Assembly (NCBI RefSeq): GCF_012912105.1
Contig: NZ_QMEA01000002.1
Coordinates: 1 to 64,000 of the forward strand
Source of the DNA: Brasilonema sp. UFV-L1
GTDB lineage: Bacteria; Cyanobacteriota; Cyanobacteriia; Cyanobacteriales; Nostocaceae
Length of the DNA stretch: 64,000 nt
Direction: 5' to 3'
This document shows, piece by piece, positions 55,088 through 63,585 of this stretch. The notes beneath the pieces are model-generated. The model saw nothing but the letters and a program-made list of their open reading frames with translations, was not told the origin of the DNA and ran no database searches. The position numbers were made by a program, and so were the translations under genes. Position 1 is the stretch's first letter. Each line of letters begins with the position of its first letter.

Positions 55088-55926
55088 TGCAATTGCTAGA
55101 GTGGTTTACAATGCCTTTGCAACATGAATTCATGATCAAGGCAATTCTTGTAAGTGCGTTAGTTGGGGTAGTCTGTTCAGTGCTATCTTGCTATATGACT
55201 CTCAAAGGTTGGGCATTAATGGGGGATGCTGTTTCCCACGCAGTTATGCCTGGGGTGGTTATTGCTTATGTCCTGAAGTTACCTTTTGCCCTTGGTGCGT
55301 TTGTGTTTGGCGTGGGTTCAGTGATTGCGATTGGTTTTATCAAGGCGAAGACAAGAATTAAGGAAGACACAGTTATTGGACTGGTGTTTACAGGATTCTT
55401 TGCTTTAGGGTTGGTGCTTGTTTCTAAAACACCAAGCAGTGTAGACTTAACACACATCCTGTTTGGCAATGTTCTTGGTATTTCTCAAGCAGACATTATC
55501 CAGACAGTAATTATTAGCGTTGTGACCTTAGTGGCGATCGCCGTCTTACGCAAAGACCTACTATTATTTTGTTTTGATCCCACTCATGCGCGTTCTATTG
55601 GCTTAAATACAGGAGTGCTCTACTATATTTTGCTATCATTACTCTCGTTAACTGCAGTTGCTGGACTACAGACTGTGGGGATTATTCTCGTTGTTGCGAT
55701 GCTGGTGACACCCGGAGCAACAGCTTACTTATTAACAGATAACTTCAACCACATGATGCTCATTGCTATGGCTACCGGAGTGTTTTCGAGTGTCATGGGG
55801 ACGTACATAAGCTATCACATTGATGGTGCGACTGGGGGTTGCATTGTCGTATTGCAAACCTTGCTGTTTGTCACGGCTATGATATTTGCACCCAAGCATG
55901 GTTTGTTGGTTAGGGCAAAAAAATAG
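55087..55926 (+). CDS. mntB: Manganese/zinc ABC transporter, permease
   Basis: This 279-residue protein of the ABC-3 family has about eight membrane helices. It starts LVSALVGVVCSVLSCYMTLKGWALMGDAVSHAVMPG, the family signature (split by the first helices), and has TAVAGLQTVGIILVVAMLVTPGATA later. Overlap TAATG with the ATPase gene shows translational coupling. A terminator follows at 55946. Confidence 0.88.
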   Translation: MQLLEWFTMPLQHEFMIKAILVSALVGVVCSVLSCYMTLKGWALMGDAVSHAVMPGVVIAYVLKLPFALGAFVFGVGSVIAIGFIKAKTRIKEDTVIGLVFTGFFALGLVLVSKTPSSVDLTHILFGNVLGISQADIIQTVIISVVTLVAIAVLRKDLLLFCFDPTHARSIGLNTGVLYYILLSLLSLTAVAGLQTVGIILVVAMLVTPGATAYLLTDNFNHMMLIAMATGVFSSVMGTYISYHIDGATGGCIVVLQTLLFVTAMIFAPKHGLLVRAKK

Positions 55927-55945
55927 CGTGTTGTTTCTTAGAATG

Positions 55946-55987
55946 AAGCTCACCCTACCAAAAAATATTTTTTGATAGGATGAGCTT
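55946..55987. terminator. Terminator of the mnt operon
   Basis: AAGCTCA.CCTA.CAAAAAATA pairs with TTTTTTG.TAGG.TGAGCTT, a long stem with a few mismatches and U-rich 3' arm. It also faces the opposing gene at 56104. Confidence 0.75.
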
Positions 55988-56036
55988 AAAACGATTAAAA
56001 ATCAATTTAGCTTAATCCTGGCTGAATAACATTAAA

Positions 56037-56095
56037 TCAGTACACAGTACACAGTGATAACTGGTAACTGGTAACTGATAACTGTTAACTGAGCA
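56037..56095. repeat. Short tandem GTAACTG/ATAACTG repeats
   Basis: Runs of CAGTACACAGTACACAGT and TGGTAACTGGTAACTGATAACT form degenerate tandem units, a common intergenic filler in Nostocales. There is no spacer structure as in CRISPR. Confidence 0.8.
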
Positions 56096-56103
56096 TTAAA
56101 TTT

Positions 56104-56964
56104 TTACTGTTTTGACGTGCGAGCAAACCACTCCTGATATCTTTTTTGATATTCTTCGTCTTCCACAAGGATTGTCACTCGCACTGCTTTACATCCATGA
56201 TTTTTTTCTAAGGCGATCGCATTTAAAAGTAAACTCGCTATTTTAGGAGAACTAAATTCACCACTCACACTTAAACCACCATCAAAATTGGTGGTCAATG
56301 CAGATGTTTCCCCTTCAATCAAATCAACACCAGAAATTGCTTCTTGTCCTAAATCTATTGTTGCAAGCTGTTTGTGTTCTGGGCTAACTTGTTCTACTAT
56401 CAGTTTCTCGCGCCTGATTGGTACCTGTACTATTTGAGTTTCAATTTCTTTACGGACAACCACCTCACCAACTTTGCGTTTGCTGCGATCAATAATTAAT
56501 CGTTCTCCCAGCAAACGAATAATTTCTTCTACTGAATCTACCTGACTATTTTTCGCATCTACTACTGCTCCTCTCAGGTCTGAATTTTGTGTATTTTCTT
56601 CCTGAACGTTGAAATTATTTTCTATTTCACTCATTTGGGTTTCTTGTATATATTCAGGTAAGTATTCTACTTGTGATTTCTTGAGATTTAGAAAAATTTG
56701 TTTATTTTGTGAGTTAATTTTTTCAACTAGCTTACTACTTAATAAAAATAGTCGAACATTTTCTTGATTATCCAACTGAGATATAACAAAATTTAGCTGA
56801 CGATTGATATCTATGATTAAATCTTTAACTTTACCTACTAGCTGACCTTGCTTATCAACAGCAATATAATTTTTGACTTTAGTTTTCAGACTTTTCAACA
56901 AGTCAGTCATTCTTGCAAGTTTACTTGGTTCTTCATTATTTATATCAATTGTTCGGTAACTCAT
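56104..56964 (-). CDS. PRC-barrel-like / DUF2382 stress protein
   Basis: This 286-residue protein has an N-terminal PRC-barrel-like part (IAVDKQGQLVGKVKDLIIDINRQLNFVIS). A DUF2382 (YsnF-type) block from about residue 145 reads EEIIRLLGERLIIDRSKRKVGEVVVRKEIETQIVQVPIRREKLIVEQV (split). The last 70 residues (GEFSSPKIASLLLNAIALEKNHGCKAVRVTI) form a separate alpha-beta unit not in the neighbour. The next gene on the same strand is a related protein. A general-stress role is inferred. Confidence 0.75.
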   Translation of the reverse strand: MSYRTIDINNEEPSKLARMTDLLKSLKTKVKNYIAVDKQGQLVGKVKDLIIDINRQLNFVISQLDNQENVRLFLLSSKLVEKINSQNKQIFLNLKKSQVEYLPEYIQETQMSEIENNFNVQEENTQNSDLRGAVVDAKNSQVDSVEEIIRLLGERLIIDRSKRKVGEVVVRKEIETQIVQVPIRREKLIVEQVSPEHKQLATIDLGQEAISGVDLIEGETSALTTNFDGGLSVSGEFSSPKIASLLLNAIALEKNHGCKAVRVTILVEDEEYQKRYQEWFARTSKQ

Positions 56965-57121
56965 TGTTAAAAAAAATCATATTTTACTGATGGTAAGTAG
57001 AGACATGGAATTCCATATCTCTACTTCTATGACATAGGTAAAAGCTTTAAAACAGTTATCAGTTGTTAGTTATAAGTGAACAATCATTTGATAACTGTAC
57101 AGATGGTACTAATTTGTTGAT

Positions 57122-58063
57122 TTAACGTTCATCAATGGGAAGACCAGGAGCATTTATATCCAATTCTTCACGGCGAACTGTGTCTTTAGTCTCAACGGTG
57201 TCTTGGTCTACTACTTTCTTCACTCTGACTTCTTCACGTACAAAAGCTTCTTTGCGAACGTCAGGTGTTTCTTCGTAGATTTCTATGCGAGCAACTTCTC
57301 CTTCACGGAAGTTAGCTTCGCCAGGAGCAACAGGTCTACCAGCATCTGCTGGAGTGACTCGCTCAACAACAACTCGCTCTTTTTCTACTGGAACAGCAAC
57401 TCGTGCAGTTTCAGTTTCAATGCGTTTACCAACCGCTACTTCTCCTGCTTTTCGACGACTCTTATTAGCAATGAGTCGTTCTTCATAAAGTCTCAAGGTT
57501 TGATGATCCTGGTCGTTCAAATTGAACAACGAAGGCTCTTGGTTGTAGTTGTAGGTATTACGGTCGTAAACTGGATTAATGCCAGTAGATGGTTGCTGAT
57601 ACCCTGTTGTGGCTGGATATGTTGGATCCGTCAAAGGAATTGCTCCTCCCACAGGAGTCGCTGTGTCTAGGGGAGTAGATGCGTCTACAGCGGGGGTGTA
57701 ACTTCCAGGAGTGCGGTATGTACCGCGTACGCGCTCTTCATAGTCGTAATCCAGAGTTTGACGCTCGTCGTACTCAGGTAAATTTTCTGCTTGTTCTCTA
57801 GTCATGCCAATTGCATAAACGCGATCAACGTTATAGTCAATGCGAGAACGACCAACTGGTAACAAGACTTTCTTACCAAAAATCCAGAAACCTAAGTCAA
57901 CAACCAAATACCGGAAATGACCTTCTTCATCCACTAAAACATCACTGACTGTACCGACTTTTTCATCGGTTCCTTCTGCGTAAACGCCCATTCCTTTGAT
58001 GTCATCACCTTGAAAAGTATCTTTGTAATCTGGATCAAAATCCGCTATTTTATATAGAGCCAT
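57122..58063 (-). CDS. PRC-barrel + DUF2382 stress protein (AvaK/Lti46-like)
   Basis: This 313-residue protein has a PRC-barrel (residues 25-80: GMGVYAEGTDEKVGTVSDVLVDEEGHFRYLVVD...), a Pro/Thr/Tyr-rich linker, and DUF2382 from about 190 (LRLYEERLIANKSRRKAGEVAVGKRIETETARV...). The layout matches low-temperature-induced and akinete-marker proteins of Anabaena. No enzymatic activity is known; it is abundant under cold, osmotic or akinete conditions in relatives. ATG 58063; 157 bases separate it from the related gene downstream. Confidence 0.82.
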   Translation of the reverse strand: MALYKIADFDPDYKDTFQGDDIKGMGVYAEGTDEKVGTVSDVLVDEEGHFRYLVVDLGFWIFGKKVLLPVGRSRIDYNVDRVYAIGMTREQAENLPEYDERQTLDYDYEERVRGTYRTPGSYTPAVDASTPLDTATPVGGAIPLTDPTYPATTGYQQPSTGINPVYDRNTYNYNQEPSLFNLNDQDHQTLRLYEERLIANKSRRKAGEVAVGKRIETETARVAVPVEKERVVVERVTPADAGRPVAPGEANFREGEVARIEIYEETPDVRKEAFVREEVRVKKVVDQDTVETKDTVRREELDINAPGLPIDER

Positions 58064-59112
58064 ACTAATTTCCTCTCAACCTCTTATCATCTCTTATTAA
58101 CTAGATTAAGAAATTAGCTAATATGCTTCCTCTCCCTAGCGACTGACTTAGTTAATATGATTAATACTCTATACTGGACTTTAGACATGGCATGGAAAAT
58201 GACGAAAAAATGCTGGGTTAAAGAAGCATACACCATAAAAAAATTAGGAAAGTATTTAAACTTAGACACGCTACTTTGAACGCGTCTACGTGTCCGCGCT
58301 TGGCGCACGCTATAATGAACGGATACTTGCCACTAGAATAACTACCTCTTAAGGCAGAAGGTAAGCAACCCCCGGATTGAATCTGGGGGCTTCAGCAAAT
58401 GTTGAAGCCCTAGCTTACCAGACTAAGTACTCCCTTGTACTACGTTCAGAACAAGTGTTAAAGTTCCTACCTACAAATGCGTAGCTAGTTTGTAGCTCTA
58501 GAACCAATCATATTAAACAGGTGTATGGGTTAAGCGGTTCAACAGAACCCATGAAATCTCGGTAAATCTATTTATTCGTGCATATCGCGGAATCAGCGCC
58601 CACTTTTCGCTCCATACGCTGATACTCTTGCAGTTGAATCGTTCAGCCTTAATCTATAAGAGGTTTTTTGCGCAACGATGTTATGCTAGTTCCTAGGGAA
58701 TTAGAGTTTTGTAGCAATCAATCAGCCACGCCTAAAAAATTGAATTGCTAGGTGTTGCAAGTAGGTTAGGTGGGCACCCGAAATTGGGACGGATCTAAAT
58801 TGCTTTACCAGAAATCTGGGGACACCAATTCAATTGTTACTCTTGCCTTATGAATCCATGAAGCTTGTAGTTCGTGGATTTGACGCTACCGGGGTAGTAG
58901 CTTTGTTTAAGCGCCTTTTGGGAGAGTTCAAGCGCTCGTTTTACCAGATGGGATGAAAACAGTAATTTGAGACACTTCTACTTAATGCATAGCTTTACGT
59001 AGATTTAGTTTACCCCAGTGTATGAATGGATGTGCCGATTCTGAACATTGTCAAAGCTAACTTTACTCCCGCAAGGGAAGACACATCCTGTGCAAATCGT
59101 TATGCGTACGAC
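58064..59112. other. Large gene-free region with strong RNA-like folds
   Basis: No coding frame with support is seen in over 1 kb, yet base composition is not AT-rich filler. The most structured part is 58360-58419. ATGGGTT...AACCCAT (58525-58552) and ATCGTT...AACGAT (about 58637-58678) are further stems. It may be a relict element or a non-coding RNA locus. Confidence 0.5.
58360..58419 (+). ncRNA. Candidate three-way-junction structure
   Basis: GGTAAGC/GCTTACC closes two hairpins: CCCCCGGATT-G-AATCTGGGGG and CTTCA-gcaaatgt-TGAAG. All three stems are nearly perfect within 60 bases. It could be a small RNA, or the folded end of an IS200/IS605-type element. Confidence 0.4.
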
Positions 59113-59178
59113 GCATTGTCCCCTAAAAATTTAGCCAGCACCTGGCGTGCTGGCTAAATTTTTTACGTGTTAGACCCC
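59113..59178 (-). repeat. GGTCTAACACG / AGGGGACAATGC element, compact copy
   Basis: A 17-bp stem AAAAATTTAGCCAGCAC with its complement and a 5-base loop is framed by GCATTGTCCCCT on the left and TACGTGTTAGACCCC on the right (plus strand). This is the shortest copy and shows the complete boundaries. Confidence 0.8.
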
Positions 59179-59233
59179 CGACAGAGTTGTGAAATTTGAA
59201 ACGGTGAACCACTTGCGGGGGTGAGGCAGCGCG

Positions 59234-59279
59234 GACGCCACATGCAGCCCGGTGGGAAACCCTGCAGCAGCAGTGGCTC
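59234..59279 (+). repeat. GCCA...TGGC hairpin element
   Basis: GACGCCACATGC...GCAGTGGCT resembles 47542-47587 almost exactly at both ends. The outer stem is GCCAC/GTGGC, while the 26141 copy has GCCAG/CTGGC. The remaining bases to 59517 show no gene. Confidence 0.7.
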
Positions 59280-59517
59280 CCCTCCTGCGCCGTGCTGGCT
59301 CACAAAAGTACACCGAATTTACGCAACTCCAAGGCGGTAATGTTTGACGGTTGATAAATCAACCGCGTCGTGTTTCCTCCTTGACTATCGCGGTACAAGG
59401 TTTCCACACTCCCGCGAGGTCAGCATGAAAGAATTACTACCAACGTTCATCTAGCATTATGGATATTTTTGCCAGAGTAAAGACTTTTCGTACTGCACAA
59501 TAAACGTCTAAATCTGA

Positions 59518-60675
59518 CTAAGTTTGATTATATATTTGTCGAAGTTTTGTGATACGTAAGTTCGCCTCATCTGAAGCCAATTCTTCCAATGTCAAATAAA
59601 TCAGTGCCATTAACATAGAAGTTTGACCATTAATGGTTCTTAATTCCTCTGCATGCTCAGCATCAAAACGCTGCAAATTTTCTGCAGCAGCTTTGACTAA
59701 CGCCTGTAGAATCTTAAAAGCTGCATCAGAAAGTGGGGGCTGACCCCTGTAGTTTTCCAACCTACCTCCTTTTCGGTAATTTGGAAATGACTCTAACCCT
59801 ACAAAGCGCAAGAACCAATCAGCTCGATATTGTCCTGCAGCCGCTACAATACCCCTGTAGTCGGCAATAAGTTCGTCGAGCATGTTGTTTCGCATTGAGT
59901 TAAACAAGCGACGTGTGAAGTAGTGGGTACATTCATGTTCCAGCCGAATGATTAGAGATAAGCGTCGCCATTCGGGTTCCTCTAATCCCACGTCCTTGGC
60001 CGAAACGTTACTATAGGGACCGTCACTCAAAATAATGAACCGATCCTGATATAGCTCTTTTTGCGGTATAATCCGCCTAAACTCTGCTGCCCAACTACTT
60101 TCGGAGCAATTGCCAGGATTTTGAGCTTCCCATTGTTGCCGATAAGAGCGAATCCTATCCCAGTTGTTGTACCCGCTGACTATGCACGCTCCCATAGAAG
60201 CAGGAACTGCACTTGGTTCATTCCGCATTGTCAGCGCCTGTACCAGAGAAATAAAGTCCTTTCGATTTGGAGCAAGCAAAACTGGGATGGCTCCAGCTAA
60301 ACTTTGATGTATGATTAACTGGAGTTTCTCAGGTTGCTTCAAAATCAAACCAGTTGCCTCTGGCATCCCGTCTACTGGAACACCCTTACGAGTAGCAGCG
60401 CGATATGCGTCAGTTTGGCTAATACCCTCAAGTATAGGAAACCGAAACTGTACCAGCCGTTGCTTTAGTGTTTCAAATGCTCCGTCAGTTGCTGCAACAG
60501 CGTATTCTTCCCAGGCTACCACATGAGCTTCGGGTGCAAGTGGAAATTTGACGGTATGAGTGAACGTGTTGCAATCAAAAACGTTTTGATTGTAGGCTAG
60601 TAGTTCTTCTACCTCGTTTGCGCTGGCTTTGAAACTGGCAAGGACATCAGCGCGAAATGATTCTTGAGCAACCAT
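59518..60675 (-). CDS. Uncharacterised protein with HExxH metallopeptidase-like site
   Basis: This 385-residue protein carries RLEHECTHYFTRRLF, an HExxH zinc motif, followed 17-20 residues later by NMLDELIADYRGI. The latter could supply the third ligand (Glu or Asp) as in gluzincin peptidases. There is no signal peptide or membrane helix. Homologous proteins are annotated as hypothetical (possibly DUF7005) in cyanobacteria. It lies divergently from the FHA kinase gene. A zinc peptidase activity is inference only. Confidence 0.65.
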   Translation of the reverse strand: MVAQESFRADVLASFKASANEVEELLAYNQNVFDCNTFTHTVKFPLAPEAHVVAWEEYAVAATDGAFETLKQRLVQFRFPILEGISQTDAYRAATRKGVPVDGMPEATGLILKQPEKLQLIIHQSLAGAIPVLLAPNRKDFISLVQALTMRNEPSAVPASMGACIVSGYNNWDRIRSYRQQWEAQNPGNCSESSWAAEFRRIIPQKELYQDRFIILSDGPYSNVSAKDVGLEEPEWRRLSLIIRLEHECTHYFTRRLFNSMRNNMLDELIADYRGIVAAAGQYRADWFLRFVGLESFPNYRKGGRLENYRGQPPLSDAAFKILQALVKAAAENLQRFDAEHAEELRTINGQTSMLMALIYLTLEELASDEANLRITKLRQIYNQT

Positions 60676-61256
60676 AGGGTGGTAACTGCTATCATAATAG
60701 AATTATAAACCAATACGGTTGCTGTTAAGGCTGAAAAGCTGGTTTTTGATGTGAAATTTGAGAGCTTCGACTTGTTGTCTCATTAGGCACACCTTTGGTT
60801 AGATGGTACTCCTTTTGCGATCGCTGTGGAAAATTTGTTTGCGCAATCAGTGCTTTTGAAATTGTGACTTCAGCTCAAGCTTCCAAATAAAGTGATAAGT
60901 TCATCACTAATTTTCTACAATTTCAGTAGACCGAAAACTTTTGGAGCGCAAACGCGACAACGAGGGTTTGGGCCGATGTTTTTGGGACTCGTGAGTGCCG
61001 AGCGCTTGTGATCGTACGATCGCCATTTACAACCCTATTGCTCAAAAAACTGATTATAGGAGAGTTCTAGCAGATCGCTGTTGTCTAGTTCAAATAAACG
61101 GCTGGCAAGCCCTCTAAAAAACTTTTCGGTCTAATGAATTTGGATATGTGATCCCTGAGAATGCGGAATGTAGGGAATGGAGGTTGTAGTTTTATCTATT
61201 CTTGCCCGTGTCAGATGCATTCGGACAAAATTCTTTTTGTATCCTAGTTGTTACCA
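60676..61256. other. Gene-free region between divergent genes
   Basis: These 581 bases have no coding frame. GATCGTACGATC near 61011-61022 is a perfect palindrome. It must contain both promoters. Confidence 0.5.
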
Positions 61257-63062
61257 ATGAGCAACGTCGCAATGCCAGCACAGATTGACTCTGGAAATTT
61301 AATTAACAGTCGCTATCAAATTCAGAAGGTTCTTGGACAAGGAGGCTTCGGGCGAACTTACTTAGCATTTGACACTCAGCGATTCGGTGACTCTTGTGTT
61401 CTTAAAGAGTTTGTAGTTTCCGGGACAGCAGAAGATATAGCTCAAAAATCCCGCGAGCTATTCGAGCGAGAAGCCAAAGTATTACATTATCTTAATCATC
61501 CTCAGATTCCTAAATTTCTGGCTTGGTTTACCGAGCAAGAGCGACTTTTCATAGTGCAGGAATATATTTATGGTCAAACTTACTCTCAAGTGTTCCAGGA
61601 GCGCCTTTCTCAGCAAAATCAGGCATTTTCCGAAGCTGAAGTTATCCAATTGGTAATGGATCTGTTACCAGTGTTGGACTATCTGCATGAACTAAAAGTC
61701 ATTCATCGAGATATTTCTCTAGAAAATGTCATGCTTCCTAACGACCAATCCAAACCTGTGCTGATCGACTTTGGGTTGGTGAAGGAGAAAGTATCTCAGA
61801 TTTGGTCGGTAGGTACGGTTTTGGGAAAAATTGGCTACGCCCCACCTGAGCAACTCCGTGTAGGAAAGTCCTACCCCTCCAGCGATTTGTATGCACTAGG
61901 TGTTTGTGCTATTGTCCTTTTGACTGGGAAAATGCCAGATTTGTTGATGGATGAGTCCCTAGAGTGGCAATGGCGCTCCTATGTCAATATCAGTGAATCT
62001 TTTGCGAGCATACTGGACAAAATGCTGGCAGAGAAACCTACACAGCGCTACCAGTCAGCAAAAGAAATTCTCGATGCGCTCCAGCCACTAAGTTTACCGA
62101 ACGAAACAAAAGTGAGCGAGCCACTCAAAAAACTGCAAATTAACATTGACCAAGCTAAGAAGGAGCAACAAGTAGCAGAGATTATAGAGTCAGAAGAATT
62201 TAAACTGTTGGAACAACAGGCACTAAGGCTCAGACAAACAACTGAAGACAACAGCGAACTTCAGTTTGAAGCGCAGACACCAGAACACTCAACTCCCTCA
62301 TCACAGATGATGATCGCTCAGCCAGCTGAGGTAGTAGTTGCTCCTGAACCTGCGCCAGAACCTGCGTCGGAAGCAAAAATACCTGCTCCTGTTAATCCAC
62401 ACTTTGTAGAACATTGTCGGCAAGAACTGAACCGTTCTATAGGATCGTTAGCTAGCGTTATTCTTGAGGAGATATTCACCAAATTCCCACAAATCACTTC
62501 TGAGCAACTCATTGAAAAACTGGCAGCGGAAATTTCTAATCCTCAAAGCGCTCAAGAGTTTAGAAACCGCATCAAAATCCACAGCAAGTCTCATTCTAAC
62601 TCCTCAGTGACCCACGACTCAGAGGTAGCTTCCGCTCACAGTAGCCCCCTACCACCAACTATTGTCGTTCAACCCGTCACACAGCAAGGAAATTCAACAC
62701 CACCAGCCACAAGTGACAGCACTCTAGTCCAACAAGTAACGGCACGCCTAATCCATATCCAAACAGACAAACAGATTGAATTGCCGCGAAATCTCTCTGT
62801 GATCCGCATCGGCAAACCAAATAAGAGCATATCCCCAGATGTGGACCTTTCAAAATTTCCCAATTCGCAAGTTGTCTCACGGATTCATGCCCATATTCGC
62901 GTTGAGGGAAACGGTTTCTATATTGAAGATGTAGGAAGTTCCAATGGCACTTACATTAACAATTTGCGGCTATTGCCAGGGGACAGATATCGCCTCAGAT
63001 CTGGTGATTGCATAAGTCTGGGTAGGCGAAATTTGGTTACATTCCTGTTTCAAATTTTTTAG
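61257..63062 (+). CDS. Serine/threonine kinase with C-terminal FHA domain
   Basis: In this roughly 601-residue protein, residues 15-275 are a Hanks-type kinase with the glycine loop LGQGGFGRTYLAF, Lys in VLKEFV, catalytic HRDISLENVML and DFG in IDFGLVKE. A Glu/Gln-rich linker follows. Residues about 495-600 are an FHA domain (IRIGKPNKSISPDVDLSKFPNSQVVSRIHAHI, split, and SSNGTYINNLRL), which binds phosphothreonine. The kinase may therefore dock on its own product. There is no membrane helix. ATG 61257 is preferred to an upstream TTG at 61248. Confidence 0.9.
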   Translation: MSNVAMPAQIDSGNLINSRYQIQKVLGQGGFGRTYLAFDTQRFGDSCVLKEFVVSGTAEDIAQKSRELFEREAKVLHYLNHPQIPKFLAWFTEQERLFIVQEYIYGQTYSQVFQERLSQQNQAFSEAEVIQLVMDLLPVLDYLHELKVIHRDISLENVMLPNDQSKPVLIDFGLVKEKVSQIWSVGTVLGKIGYAPPEQLRVGKSYPSSDLYALGVCAIVLLTGKMPDLLMDESLEWQWRSYVNISESFASILDKMLAEKPTQRYQSAKEILDALQPLSLPNETKVSEPLKKLQINIDQAKKEQQVAEIIESEEFKLLEQQALRLRQTTEDNSELQFEAQTPEHSTPSSQMMIAQPAEVVVAPEPAPEPASEAKIPAPVNPHFVEHCRQELNRSIGSLASVILEEIFTKFPQITSEQLIEKLAAEISNPQSAQEFRNRIKIHSKSHSNSSVTHDSEVASAHSSPLPPTIVVQPVTQQGNSTPPATSDSTLVQQVTARLIHIQTDKQIELPRNLSVIRIGKPNKSISPDVDLSKFPNSQVVSRIHAHIRVEGNGFYIEDVGSSNGTYINNLRLLPGDRYRLRSGDCISLGRRNLVTFLFQIF

Positions 63063-63585
63063 TTAGGTGCTATGAGAGAGTACTACGTGCGACTATGAAG
63101 GCAAAGTTCTGGAGAGTGCCAATACACTTAGTTCTGGATCATGCACCTTGAATTCTTAACAAGCTATCACTTTTTTATGCCCTAAAGTTATTACTTTTTC
63201 TGTCACTGTCTAATCAAAACTGCTTATATATTATACAATGACGCTGTTACAGATTTAATTTACATTAGCCAATTTTACATTACCCAATATTGAAACAGAG
63301 CTATTTCATTCTCTGTACAACCCACTCACGTAAATAAATTTTCGGTTTCGTAGCATAAGTCCGTTAAAACGCTCAAATTCATAAATTAACTTGGTCAAAA
63401 CCGACTGAAGCTATGAGCCAAGAAATTTATTCCTTAGCCATCGCCGACCGACTTAATAAATGTTTTACAAAATAAAGTGTTTTGTTTTGATGTACTTAAT
63501 AATACACAATTTTAAACAGAAATACTCTAGCTAACTAGCTGAAATCTAATCAACCAAATAGCAAATTCCGATAATAGGAAAATCT
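63063..63585. other. Gene-free region before the STAND NTPase
   Basis: These 523 AT-rich bases show no gene, hairpin or repeat of note. Confidence 0.5.

Noticed and set aside
56037-56095. Tandem repeats that might suggest a CRISPR array
   Set aside because: Units are 7-10 bases without unique spacers, and there are no cas genes in the window.
58360-58419. Possible tRNA-like or riboswitch fold
   Set aside because: There is no anticodon arm, T-loop motif or known riboswitch core; kept only as an unassigned structure.
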